A stretch of DNA of 64,000 nt, from contig JAUVXV010000006.1 of NCBI GenBank assembly GCA_030603365.1, positions 110,306 through 174,305 on the forward strand. The letters run 5' to 3'. A model generated the notes under the pieces. That model did not search any database. It was not told the origin of the DNA and was given only the letters and a program-made list of their open reading frames with translations. The stretch comes from Candidatus Heimdallarchaeota archaeon (GTDB lineage: Archaea; Asgardarchaeota; Heimdallarchaeia; Heimdallarchaeales; Heimdallarchaeaceae). This document shows positions 8,901 to 17,876 of the stretch, piece after piece; position 1 is the first letter of the stretch; each line of letters starts with the position of its first letter. Position numbers and translations under genes: made by a program.

Positions 8901-11579
8901 TAGTTTCAGAAGCGCATCAAGAAGATGTTGTCCACGTGATGGATTAATAAAATTAATACTAATAGTTGTATTTTTTTGAAGTAGATATGGATGAGATACA
9001 AGATAATTTTCGATTTTATCATGAATAATCTTGGTTAAATCAAGACCTTGTTCTAGAGACGAGAAGTCTAATATTTCATTTATAATGGATTCTCCTTCAA
9101 TTCTTTGATTCTGCTCATAACCTTTTCTCTTTTCAGCAAGAGAGATATAAATTCCCCAAGAATCATATTTCGAGGTTAATTTTAAATAAGTAGTATCTAG
9201 GAGTGTATCTGCTTCAGTATTCTGTCCCAAATTTAGAAGAAGGGGTATAGAGCTTCTCTTAATTTTGTCAACATCATACCTTGAAATCTTACTGATTTTA
9301 TTATCAGTTTCAAACCATGAGTAAAACTGTTTTTGTTTAAGCAATAAATTAAGTAACATCAAAGGATGAAGAGGTGTCATCAGACCTATATAGGGATCAT
9401 TTTCCTTATTCTGAATGAAAATAAAATCAAAGAATAACAGAATAGATCTGTAATCAAATACTTTCTCTTCCTTTTGATAAATATTCTTTTCACTAGAAAG
9501 AAGTGAAAGATATGTAAATGCATATTCATAGATTATATTTTCATAGGGAATCAGGTTAATAGTAAAGATTGGTAGATTCAGAGTTTTAATTCTGTCCTCG
9601 ATTTTTTTAAATAATGTTTTTCTACAATTGATGAAACTTTCAAATTCTGTCATTTCTTTAATTGTGTTTATTCTATCTGCTGCCCAACTATGATTAATCA
9701 GATCTAATTCAATTTCAGAATTAGGTATAAAATTAAGTTGTTCTATTCTTTTACATGAAGGAAAGGGGTTCATTTCTTTTTCAGAAAGAATCCATTTTTC
9801 AAGTTCAAATAGATCCGAAGAATATTCAATTACATATGTTTCATTTGTTTTCTGATTCTTCAATGTGAGAGATTTATTTACATATGATATATAATCAATT
9901 AAAGGCTCTCCGAATTTCATGAAATCTAGACTATCAATATTAACATTAAAAATATCTCCTAGTTGAATTTGACTAGATTCCTTGTTAAATTGTGATTCAA
10001 AGAGTATATCGTAAATGGACTCACTTCTTTCTGCATAGTCTTTATCTCTATAAATCTTATAATTCAGATAGACAGATTCATTTTTATATTTTATTTGAAG
10101 AGTTCCTTCATCTTCCAATTCATCAGTTGATATTACAATTTGTTTTCTCTCAGTTATAAATTTGAAACTAACTTCTAAATCCTCAGGAGATTCATCTTCA
10201 TATGCTTCTTTCAATACATTGAAAGAATCTGAGGTTTCTCCTATTATTGCAAGTATTAGGGAATCATTAACATTGTCATCAATATAGAAATTATTTTTTT
10301 CAAGGTTTCCATTAATTTCATAAACTTCCCAATTTCTAAGACCACTATTGTAAATGAAATAGTAATTAATGGGTTCACGAACTTTAGATCTTGCTGTAGG
10401 CTTATAACTAAAAGTGATATAATTCAATCCATCATGCCAATTCTTTTTCTTGATCGAAAAGGTAAAATCAGTTTCATTTTTTGGAACTGGAAGTGTCTGT
10501 TTAGTTGAAGATTCATTAATTGTAAATAGTAATTGTTCTTGACCAGACAAGTATCTGGATATAGTAAACTTTAGACTAAGAGAATCTTCAGTTACATTAA
10601 AAATGCTCTGTAATGAGGTTGAAAATATGCACTCACTTGAACTGTGCTTTGTTTTATCCAATTCTATATTCAAAAAAGAGAACTTCTGAGCTACTTCTGA
10701 AGGTTTTTCAAGTTTTGATACTATTTTAGAGAGGAGTAATTCTTCAGGCCAATTTCTGAAAATTTCATTAATTTCTGAAGTAGATTGGTGTCTAATCCAA
10801 GAATCCACTTCTTGAGCTTTGGAGGGGTCACAATAATCTTCAAGTATGTAAAAAACACTATCTCCCGATTGTATTGCTTCTTTTATATTTCTTGAGATTT
10901 TCATATTAATTTCTAAATATTCATGAGTATTCACAGAAAATTTAGTAAATGAAAGCTCATCATCTCTAATCAGACCAATCAAATGAAGTTTCTTAGCGAA
11001 ATCAACTTCAGAATCTGCAGATAATATTTTTTGAATAAAATTAAATAGATCACTGAAATTCTTATAAACAAAATTATCAGATTTGCTTTCTAGATAATTT
11101 TTCAAAAAATCCAAATATGAACTCATAGGTTTATCATGCAATTTGTCTATTTGATTCATCAAAATTTCTCTTCTAGATAGAAAAGATTTGGAAATCATCA
11201 AACCAGCTGTAGCTAAAGAGTCTAGATTTAGCATATTTGGAGTAGCAATATAGAGTAGTGTTTTATCTGTTTGTCTTGAAAGATCTCGTATCTTAACTGC
11301 AAATCCTTGAGAACAATTATACTTTGAGTCAATCAAATCATCTGTAATCAAACAAACTGCGACATCAGAATCTTTTGCCCAACTATTCAAATGATTATTT
11401 TCCGGAAAAGAGAGTTTTTCGCTTTTCCCTGTATTTGTTAATAGATCATACAAAGATTCCAGAATTTTTCCATCAGTATCAGCAAATAGCAATATTGATT
11501 TTGAGACAGTTTCTTTATTATCTTCTAAAATTTCCTCAATAGCTTTTGCGATTTCTGTATGTATTTTTTGATATTTCAT
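5928..11579 (-). CDS. dptH: DptH-like giant HerA/FtsK-type ATPase
   Basis: A 1883-residue protein. The C-terminal 360 residues are a HerA/FtsK-like ATPase with Walker A GAKGSGKS near residue 1524 and Walker B LIVFDEAHKYF near 1756. An acidic Glu/Val-rich linker covers about 1410-1490. Near residue 1271 a short IPIEAKHGE segment fits the E-x-K core of a PD-(D/E)XK nuclease, after an acid-rich strand. The N-terminal 300 residues look like a small alpha/beta domain. Size, the C-terminal HerA domain and the order dptF-dptG-dptH match the DNA phosphorothioate-dependent restriction protein DptH (about 1700 residues). It overlaps the dptG-like stop by ATGA, so translation is coupled. Other large HerA defence ATPases remain possible. 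Confidence 0.65.
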   Translation of the reverse strand: MKYQKIHTEIAKAIEEILEDNKETVSKSILLFADTDGKILESLYDLLTNTGKSEKLSFPENNHLNSWAKDSDVAVCLITDDLIDSKYNCSQGFAVKIRDLSRQTDKTLLYIATPNMLNLDSLATAGLMISKSFLSRREILMNQIDKLHDKPMSSYLDFLKNYLESKSDNFVYKNFSDLFNFIQKILSADSEVDFAKKLHLIGLIRDDELSFTKFSVNTHEYLEINMKISRNIKEAIQSGDSVFYILEDYCDPSKAQEVDSWIRHQSTSEINEIFRNWPEELLLSKIVSKLEKPSEVAQKFSFLNIELDKTKHSSSECIFSTSLQSIFNVTEDSLSLKFTISRYLSGQEQLLFTINESSTKQTLPVPKNETDFTFSIKKKNWHDGLNYITFSYKPTARSKVREPINYYFIYNSGLRNWEVYEINGNLEKNNFYIDDNVNDSLILAIIGETSDSFNVLKEAYEDESPEDLEVSFKFITERKQIVISTDELEDEGTLQIKYKNESVYLNYKIYRDKDYAERSESIYDILFESQFNKESSQIQLGDIFNVNIDSLDFMKFGEPLIDYISYVNKSLTLKNQKTNETYVIEYSSDLFELEKWILSEKEMNPFPSCKRIEQLNFIPNSEIELDLINHSWAADRINTIKEMTEFESFINCRKTLFKKIEDRIKTLNLPIFTINLIPYENIIYEYAFTYLSLLSSEKNIYQKEEKVFDYRSILLFFDFIFIQNKENDPYIGLMTPLHPLMLLNLLLKQKQFYSWFETDNKISKISRYDVDKIKRSSIPLLLNLGQNTEADTLLDTTYLKLTSKYDSWGIYISLAEKRKGYEQNQRIEGESIINEILDFSSLEQGLDLTKIIHDKIENYLVSHPYLLQKNTTISINFINPSRGQHLLDALLKLNRKKRYRDLELKYNISLFSREDVPSYELGRSFVEFFSKPNPNDFEAQMMSSISYVISNVSPDKRSELSETIKVIENLPYSHLTFISGIFHDSIRVSTPKANRFSSTQSSIFSYYDTKFDPSDSRFYRGMFTYPTNNIQAIPNSDSDFTVIYNQLLHTMTCFSASIHQTYDENNLLSLMLQIEPKMKDIITSLHQNTDWACFIDQDLGVELFDRALNDQVEYLIDFSPPFESQINHSNVIVTTEQIDYILAIMKNQLKLLCQHEIHKEKTMNMLLSSLNYLAGSWALSALKDEYPNLTGKLGEVLALFELLKGNQNQPLVKIENGDIKSIRIVISNYHYIEAWKNDDSEKFSKLSDDLLEIVIERDGQDLEKINITMIPIEAKHGESASKRDVISGAKEQIESAYLILKHRFHRFGDYNSSLRDLELAQLLEKNVRRFFRYFETDKALIVHEFLIDVIEKIQRQNYETFFGYKTENKLLYGKVFGFDPYVSAEDIDPELELDGIFLFGLEKIAVLLDIVDEIEVIEKEALEAVTETPIITSQESFTALEVIEDETLEDVMEIKPIEVEEPVTKLKDELEEVTAEISIAPVLDPEIMLGTTGDSVAEEWGIIGEYQNKKVAVNMNEPLTTVILGAKGSGKSYTTGVIIEAAQNLPPGLNNIHSKLQTIIFHFHQDTSYAPEYLSLIDKNDNEDELNALLLKYNQHAVPLEKIKVFVTPRSYEEQKKIYENESKIDVFPLFFHPEDLGIDGWRLLLFADSNDSLYIQVIHEFLNELYYGESELTPTNLLKLVEEDDELSLNQKKLAKRRINLARRYISKENHAFKYINKGDTVIVDVREKLMDKNTAMSLFLIFARVASERGEGNKLIVFDEAHKYFSTSMKEEIVTLNREVRHRGVSLVVSSQDPKSIADTIIELSEIVIIHKTVVPDWLKILKKKLSSMEDVDIKELSNLEKGEALIWAKEANRLDFTMGMKKIKIRPRSTTHGGRSVKNV

Positions 11580-13348
11580 TGTTTCATCGCCAACCCATAA
11601 ACAAATTGTGCCTCTTTAGCATCCGAAGCCTCATAAAATAGACCTAACTTACTTAAAGCTGCTTTCAATCCCTTATTCTCTATACTATCTGGATCTTCAA
11701 CAAACGATATTATAATTCCTCGATTTTTCAAGAAGTCCTTAAAATCATCAAAAACAATAATATTATTGTTATTCAGAGTTGAGATTTGTGCAAAAATCTG
11801 AATCAATGTGTCTGATAATGTATAGTAATTACCTACGCCTCTTCTTTTCTGCATGAAACCAGTTCCACCAGAATAAGACATATTTCTGAAGAATGCAAAG
11901 AAATGTTTTCTAGAATCATTTGCTGAGGTTTGCTTATTATAATGTGCCATTATTACATCAAAGAGTCTTTTGATGTTAGTACCTTTATTGAATTCATTTT
12001 TCTGTAACTCTTGGAAATAATCCTTTTTTCTTTCAACTGTTATATTCTGAAGTTCCAAATATCTAGAAATACATAAACCAAAATAGATTTCAACAAAATT
12101 CCTGAAATCTTCTTCCGATTCATATGATTCATGAAAATCACTAAACGAATAGAATTGATTTGTGCTATAGTACTTGTTCATACAGGATCTGATATGATTG
12201 AAAATTATTGAATAGGGAGCTAATTTTAGAACTAGATTTGCATCTTCCTTACATTTTTCTAGATAAGCAGTTTTTTTGTGAACTACTGGATCATCATCAA
12301 TTTTAGGATAAATTCTTGGTGTGCATTCACAATTTTGAATGTCATTTCTAGTAAATTGACATTTTGAACAATCTATTACATCTAATTGTCTTCTTTTTGC
12401 TGGAGACATTTTAAAAATCTCACTCATATTCTTTTCAAAAATGTATGATAATCTTAAAATGTATAAAGCTAGATGAGAAGATAAAACAGTATAGAACCAG
12501 TGTATTATAGTCTCTTTATTAAAGGATTCTCCCATATTCAAGATGTTCAACAGATCAGAGCGTATTTGATCAGTATGTAGTTCGCAAATTGGAGATTCTA
12601 ATGAATCCACAACACCAAGAAGTTTTGTGCGTGATTCTTGCAAGTTCGGTAAGTTTAATTTATTGATTCTTTCCTGAATTGAGTTAATTAGAACTTTACC
12701 TAAAATTCCTAGAGAATCAATATTTTCCTTAGCAAGAAATGAACGTAGTTTTTCCAAAACCTGTATTTTGTTTATACCCTCCTTCTTTTGGTTAGTCAAA
12801 AGCTGTAGTAACAAATTCTTAATTCTGATAGCTTCCTTAACACCCCAAATTATGCTTATTTTAACATTAAATGGAAAGAGAGTTATGAATTTATTATCAA
12901 TTTTAGCAGGTTTATCTTCTCTATACATTGCCCAATTTTCAAAAATCCATTGGTTAAGTATTGTTTTTGCTCTTTCTTGTTTTATTTGAGAGTCTTTGGA
13001 TTCATGGAAATCAATTTCTATTATTTCATCTTCATAATCCTTAAAATCTTCGAAATTCATATTTTCTAGCATCAATTCTGAGACAGAAGTAACATCCAAA
13101 GGATTCTTCGGATTTCGTTTGAAATGCTGACCAGTATGTGACAATTGAACTAACAAAGTAAAAACCTCACACACATTAACACCAAGAGGTGAGGAAGGTA
13201 GAATATCTCTCGAAGTTCTAGCATGAAATTCTCTTTCTGAATATGGAATGCTAATTTCGGTTTTATTCTTCCAGATAAATTCTGTATCATCTTTGAGATG
13301 ACTTATTTTATCAACATGTTTTTTGTAATACTTTCTAATCATCAACAT
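11576..13348 (-). CDS. dptG: DptG-like protein with zinc-binding cysteines
   Basis: A protein of about 590 residues between the DptF-like and DptH-like genes. I base the name mainly on gene order and size; I see no catalytic motif. A Cys cluster near residues 326-345 (CSKCQF then CECTPR) probably binds zinc. The protein is mostly helical and charged. I chose ATG 13348 because GGAGG lies 5 bases upstream; it then overlaps the dptF-like gene by 7 bases, and its own stop overlaps the dptH-like start as ATGA. In known Dpt systems DptG is a required partner of the two ATPases in phosphorothioate-dependent restriction. Confidence 0.55.
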   Translation of the reverse strand: MLMIRKYYKKHVDKISHLKDDTEFIWKNKTEISIPYSEREFHARTSRDILPSSPLGVNVCEVFTLLVQLSHTGQHFKRNPKNPLDVTSVSELMLENMNFEDFKDYEDEIIEIDFHESKDSQIKQERAKTILNQWIFENWAMYREDKPAKIDNKFITLFPFNVKISIIWGVKEAIRIKNLLLQLLTNQKKEGINKIQVLEKLRSFLAKENIDSLGILGKVLINSIQERINKLNLPNLQESRTKLLGVVDSLESPICELHTDQIRSDLLNILNMGESFNKETIIHWFYTVLSSHLALYILRLSYIFEKNMSEIFKMSPAKRRQLDVIDCSKCQFTRNDIQNCECTPRIYPKIDDDPVVHKKTAYLEKCKEDANLVLKLAPYSIIFNHIRSCMNKYYSTNQFYSFSDFHESYESEEDFRNFVEIYFGLCISRYLELQNITVERKKDYFQELQKNEFNKGTNIKRLFDVIMAHYNKQTSANDSRKHFFAFFRNMSYSGGTGFMQKRRGVGNYYTLSDTLIQIFAQISTLNNNNIIVFDDFKDFLKNRGIIISFVEDPDSIENKGLKAALSKLGLFYEASDAKEAQFVYGLAMKQ

Positions 13349-15246
13349 TGTAACCTCCAAGAGAAAAATGAACCTTTTTCATCCGTATTAATCTTTAAAG
13401 TACACATGTCTTGTGCAATTAAATCTAATTTATAATCCTTTGAAGAAGCTAAATAGAGTAGTTTTCTTTTAATTAATTCAATTTCTTCATATTTTCTTTG
13501 ATCCAGAGTACTTGGACGATAACCGTAAGCCATTTTAAAAAGAAAATAATAGGTTTTGAAATCTAGCTCAAAACTGATAGGTTTATCTCCATTAACTCGC
13601 AAAATAATTTGGATTCTTATCGGTAACTGTGCAAAAACGTCTCGAAATTCATATGAAAAAGGTATTCTTATTTCTGATTTTCGCATATCTATAGATAACC
13701 TAACTAAAGATGAAACTGAAGGAATACGGTTTAATCTAAGAATTTTTTTCTGTAAAACTATTTCATTTGGTTCTTTGTTGAACTTTTGTAATGTATCAGC
13801 GTAAGAGTCACTTAAAGAAAGTGCTCTACAAATTCTTCTGATCAGTCTAAACTTCAGCTTATCAGGGATTTCATTATTAGCTTCATTTTTGTATCTGACA
13901 AGATTTCTAAATTCATCTAAACATTGAGATTTAATGTCTTGATCTTTTATTTGAGTTTCAGGTATAGGAAATTGCTGAAAGAAAAATTGACGTTGAATTA
14001 TATACTGAAAGGATTCGCTCTTTAACGATCTTAATTCATTCATAACTGATTTAATATAGCGTTGATTTTGATTTTCTCTACCAATTAGTTCTTCTTCCAT
14101 TTCAGCAATATCTTTCTGTAATCTTATGAAAAAGATCTCTTCAAGAGAATCGAAATTTTCCTTCATTCTTCCAATTTCGGAAACTAAACTTGCAAAACTA
14201 TAAGACATGTAATTTATCCAATTTTTCGTAGATAGAAAAATCGGACGATAATTTTTGAAGAAATCAAGTGTTTTAAGATCAATTAATTTGTATAGTGCCT
14301 TTTCGTTTAGCAAGAATATCTTATTGTAGAATAAATGATCAAATTGAGATCTGTCTCCGCTTTCATCAAATTCTCTTTTAAATTCAATAATTTCTTCCTG
14401 ACATGTTTGAAATTTATACTCACTAAAATGGCCTGCTATTAGATAAGAGATTGTTTCTAAGAATAAACGTAGAGTAATATGTGAGGTTTCTTCGATTTCA
14501 TATTTCATGAATAAATTTTTTATTTGCTCTTTTACTGTATCATTATTATTTATCATTGAAATATTGGAAATTAAATAGCAGTAATTTCTAACAGAACATT
14601 CTTGACATTGAGAGGATAAAACAACTTTTTCATTTAGATTTGTTATTATTGAATCGAATATCGAATCATTACCAGCAAAAATATCTCTAATAGACAAGTC
14701 AATAAATGATACATTCCACACAGGTTCTTTTGTTGTTGGTTTTTCTTGTTTAATAGGCAAATTAAGATTCTTTAGTGTAAAATATTCAAGCCATTTATAC
14801 TTTTGTACTGTATCTTTCATATTCTTGAAAAAGTGCATTAACATACCAGTGTTAATTGCAATCATCTTTAGTACCTTAGGTTTATTTTGGATAGATGAAT
14901 CACTATACTCTCTAAAGAATATTTTAAGATCATCTAATTGGTTTTTATCTGGTTTATCTGCATGACTTGCATCTAGATTATATTCAATTCTTCTTCCATT
15001 TATCGTATTGCCAATTAATTCTTTAAACTTCGAAAGAAAAACTGTTTTTCCATCACCTGCTGTTCCAGAAATAATTATCAAATCAATTTGATTAGATGTA
15101 TTTTCTTTTTCAGTTATAATTTGAACAAGTTTTTCCTCAAAAGTAGGTACATATAAAAGTTCTTGATCACCTAATAATTCAGTTCCAGCGACAACATTAG
15201 ATCCACCTTTATTAAAACTACTAATTATCTGTAAATAATTCTTCAT
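13342..15246 (-). CDS. dptF: DptF-like P-loop ATPase
   Basis: A 634-residue P-loop NTPase with Walker A GTAGDGKT near residues 61-68 (ATG 15246 start, preceded by a GGTGGGG site; an upstream ATG 15261 is possible). After it come YNLDASHADKPDK and IAINTGML, which match the DptF pattern I know as NDATESFDPNK and AINLGVLNNF. A cysteine group CQECSVRNYC near 214-223 may bind zinc or iron-sulphur. DptF is the ATPase of the phosphorothioate-dependent restriction complex. The three genes dptF, dptG and dptH overlap or touch, and the HNH gene follows directly. No dndA-E genes are in the window, so modification genes would have to lie elsewhere or be absent. Confidence 0.65.
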   Translation of the reverse strand: MKNYLQIISSFNKGGSNVVAGTELLGDQELLYVPTFEEKLVQIITEKENTSNQIDLIIISGTAGDGKTVFLSKFKELIGNTINGRRIEYNLDASHADKPDKNQLDDLKIFFREYSDSSIQNKPKVLKMIAINTGMLMHFFKNMKDTVQKYKWLEYFTLKNLNLPIKQEKPTTKEPVWNVSFIDLSIRDIFAGNDSIFDSIITNLNEKVVLSSQCQECSVRNYCYLISNISMINNNDTVKEQIKNLFMKYEIEETSHITLRLFLETISYLIAGHFSEYKFQTCQEEIIEFKREFDESGDRSQFDHLFYNKIFLLNEKALYKLIDLKTLDFFKNYRPIFLSTKNWINYMSYSFASLVSEIGRMKENFDSLEEIFFIRLQKDIAEMEEELIGRENQNQRYIKSVMNELRSLKSESFQYIIQRQFFFQQFPIPETQIKDQDIKSQCLDEFRNLVRYKNEANNEIPDKLKFRLIRRICRALSLSDSYADTLQKFNKEPNEIVLQKKILRLNRIPSVSSLVRLSIDMRKSEIRIPFSYEFRDVFAQLPIRIQIILRVNGDKPISFELDFKTYYFLFKMAYGYRPSTLDQRKYEEIELIKRKLLYLASSKDYKLDLIAQDMCTLKINTDEKGSFFSWRLQC

Positions 15247-15352
15247 TTTCCCCACCAGCATTTATGAGTTTATTTCTAAGGCAAATTCAAGCCTTGTATA
15301 CTAAAAAGAAATGATTGTTAATTAATAAGTTTAATTGAGAGTAGATAGATAT

Positions 15353-15377
15353 GGTATTTTTTTAAATAATTATAACC
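15353..15377 (-). promoter_or_regulatory. GGTT-N17-TACC dyad, site 3
   Basis: On the minus strand ATGGTT is followed in the standard register by ATACCAT, giving an inverted repeat ATGGT/ACCAT. It lies just after the stop of the 290-residue gene and about 110 bases before the dptF-like start, so it may drive the dptFGH-HNH operon. Confidence 0.45.
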
Positions 15378-15378
15378 A

Positions 15379-16251
15379 TTAAGTTTGCAAATCAAAAACC
15401 ATTGTTCTTGAATCTTTTGCTGATTTTGCTTTTCCAAGTACATCTAGTATGTAAAAGGCATTTTGAAACGCAAATCCTTTATCTCTGTCTTCAACATCAG
15501 GAAAATATCTATTTGCTTCATCCAATCTGGTTGAGACTCTATCAATAACATCATTTTTGTAATCTTTGTAGATGGATTCTACTAATTTTATTGGTATTTT
15601 ACTTGTTTCTAAGTTTAATCTTGAACCACTGAAAAGATAGTGATATTTATTTGAAGAATAAAGATGAAAGAAGCTTCTAGTTCTGAAACCTTTGGTTGTT
15701 CCAACATATTTTATGTCTTCTTTTTTCTTTGAAAAAGAAAGATCCTCTGGCATAAAAAAAGAGGTAACTTCAATGATAAGACCATGTCCTTCTCTAGTTA
15801 TAACAGCATAATCTGAAGATGCTAAGAAAAGAAACACATTTTGTAATGCATATCCCCCTTTTATTGAATTCAAATTAGGGAAGTAATTTTTTGCTATCTT
15901 TTTTCTAATAGTTGCATACTGCATTTTCTTTCCTAGAAAATCCTTAGCTACTTCAAAAATCAAACTCTTATCTATTATTCCAGATTTTATATCCAAGATC
16001 TTATTACATAAGCAGTGAATAGTTTCTTTTGTGTGATAGAATTCATATACGCTTCTGAAGCCATAAATATCCGATATTCTATCCAAAGTAAAACTACTAG
16101 GCAAAAATTCTAATATATTCTTAACAGATTCTTTTTCTCTATATTCACTTGATGTTCTAGGAATAATATCACTTTTCTTCTTATTTCCACATTTACATCT
16201 TTGAGGAAGATAACCACATTCTGGACAGAAAATAAATGGATCTTCGGACAT
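15379..16251 (-). CDS. Zinc-ribbon protein upstream of dptF-like gene
   Basis: A 290-residue protein with an N-terminal zinc ribbon (CPECGY then QRCKCG) in the first 25 residues. The rest is unrecognised. It contains two similar segments: FPNLNSIKGGYALQNVFLFL near residues 124-143 and FPDVEDRDKGFAFQNAFYIL near 253-272, an internal repeat suggesting two copies of one domain. It is on the same strand as, and about 130 bases before, the dptF-like gene, and has its own GGTA-N17-TACA dyad upstream. It may be a regulator or an extra component of the restriction system. Confidence 0.6.
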   Translation of the reverse strand: MSEDPFIFCPECGYLPQRCKCGNKKKSDIIPRTSSEYREKESVKNILEFLPSSFTLDRISDIYGFRSVYEFYHTKETIHCLCNKILDIKSGIIDKSLIFEVAKDFLGKKMQYATIRKKIAKNYFPNLNSIKGGYALQNVFLFLASSDYAVITREGHGLIIEVTSFFMPEDLSFSKKKEDIKYVGTTKGFRTRSFFHLYSSNKYHYLFSGSRLNLETSKIPIKLVESIYKDYKNDVIDRVSTRLDEANRYFPDVEDRDKGFAFQNAFYILDVLGKAKSAKDSRTMVFDLQT

Positions 16252-16315
16252 AACAATCAGCTTTGATCATCTATTATCCTAAGAATTTTAAAATGTAGCT
16301 TAAAATTATAAGTAT

Positions 16316-16340
16316 TGTAAAAACTGGAAAGAGAAATACC
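16316..16340 (-). promoter_or_regulatory. GGTA-N17-TACA dyad, site 4
   Basis: On the minus strand AATGGTATTTC begins just above 16340 and TTACAA falls in the standard position, followed by TATAATTTTAA, a likely TATA box. It lies 65 bases before the start of the 290-residue zinc-ribbon gene. Confidence 0.5.
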
Positions 16341-16406
16341 ATTTTCTGATACCATTCCAATCCTCTATATCTTACTTAAACAAAAGGAACTCTTTATCTT
16401 ATTAAT

Positions 16407-17876
16407 TCATAATCCTCTTAATCTTGCATGGATGTAGTCATCTTTTTCATTGACTGAATAAAGAAATTCAGCTCTACCTTTTTCTGTTTGTTTTATATTT
16501 ACTAAATTTTTCCTATTTAGATCTGCAAGTGGTTTTGGAGGTTTTCTCTTCAGTTCATTTTCAGTAATTAAATTCTGATTTATTCTTTTTTGTATCAGCC
16601 ATTTTTTAATTTCAATTCGAATTCCGTATGCACTCATAGAACCTAAAGGTTTTGGAGTTTGTAGCTTTAAACCAGATATTCCTTTATTAACAACATCTTC
16701 TTTATATTTATCAAGAAGAAAATCAAGAATAACCTTTTCTTTTTGAGTTAAAATTGGTTCAGTAATTTGGTTTCTTTCTAAATCATAGTTCTTTCTTATT
16801 TTATTTATAATAGTATTTCCGCGTGACAGAAACATTACCTGTTCTCTTAGTTCCCAAGTTTTAATCTTACTAATGATTATCTCTTGTATCTTATCACTGT
16901 ATTTTTGATAGGCTAATATTTCTGCTGATTTCTTAAATAATACCCTTTGATAATGCTTTGGTAAAATTTTCAAATTTTCGAGAGATGAATAATAAATGAC
17001 ATCGAACACAGCTAGTGAGTACTCAAAAAATTCGAACTTTTTTTCAATCGGTTTTTCATTAATTTCTTCCTTATTCAAAATGTCTATCGTTCTATCTGCT
17101 AAAACACGTAACATGAAAATAAGATTAATAGCATGTTTTATCCTTTCAAGGAATAATTTACTGTAGTTCTTCTCACGAATTAATAGAATTTTATTAAAAT
17201 CCAGAAAAACTATATTTACATCATTTATTTTGATTTTTTTCTTGTTTCTTAAATCAAAATTAAGTTTCTTTAGATTTTTAGAATTTACTTCAATCATAGT
17301 ATGAGTATTTGATTCCATAACATGAAACTTACTAAAATCAGTGAAAACAGCTGATAAAATATCCATTTTTTCTGAAGTTTTTTCTCTGTTGCAAATTTTT
17401 GCGATTTTATCTAACTTTTCTTGTATCTTTTTTGTTTCAGTATTTACTTCTAGTGATACTTTTTTTGTTATAGTTCCAATAAGAGAAGGAAAAATCTCAA
17501 CTCGTTTTCTAGGTTTCAATAATTCTAAGTCATTTTCATTAATAATCCATTTAATATAGTTAGAAACAAAAGCAATAAGTGGTCGAATTGGTTCTTTGTC
17601 ACAAATATAACCTCTTGTATTTCTATAATAATTGTATGATTCAGTTGTTAACCCAATTTTGACTTTCCCCATCTTAGGAACGAAAAAATCGTGATTTTTA
17701 TCTTTATAATTATCTTCTTTTGTTTTGTTTTTCTTTGCAAAATAAAGTTGTTCAAGTTTTTGGCAGAACTTTTCACTGGTTTTAAGAAACTCTAGAGGTT
17801 TTCTAACATTTTCTTCATAAATTATCTCTAATAATGGAACAAAAAAACTGAAAGTCAAATCAATTTTATTTTTCAT
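16407..17876 (-). CDS. Unrecognised protein with C-terminal winged-helix-like region
   Basis: A 489-residue, very lysine- and isoleucine-rich protein that overlaps the stop of the HTH regulator gene by ATGA, so the two are co-translated. The first 330 residues are unrecognised and lack membrane segments. The last 120 residues (TQKEKVILDFLLDKY onward, then LADLNRKNLVNIKQTEKGRAE) resemble a winged-helix DNA-binding domain. I know of no family for it. The partner gene has a pseudogene copy at 29.9-31.4 kb that lacks this gene beside it, so the pair is not fixed. Confidence 0.55.
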   Translation of the reverse strand: MKNKIDLTFSFFVPLLEIIYEENVRKPLEFLKTSEKFCQKLEQLYFAKKNKTKEDNYKDKNHDFFVPKMGKVKIGLTTESYNYYRNTRGYICDKEPIRPLIAFVSNYIKWIINENDLELLKPRKRVEIFPSLIGTITKKVSLEVNTETKKIQEKLDKIAKICNREKTSEKMDILSAVFTDFSKFHVMESNTHTMIEVNSKNLKKLNFDLRNKKKIKINDVNIVFLDFNKILLIREKNYSKLFLERIKHAINLIFMLRVLADRTIDILNKEEINEKPIEKKFEFFEYSLAVFDVIYYSSLENLKILPKHYQRVLFKKSAEILAYQKYSDKIQEIIISKIKTWELREQVMFLSRGNTIINKIRKNYDLERNQITEPILTQKEKVILDFLLDKYKEDVVNKGISGLKLQTPKPLGSMSAYGIRIEIKKWLIQKRINQNLITENELKRKPPKPLADLNRKNLVNIKQTEKGRAEFLYSVNEKDDYIHARLRGL

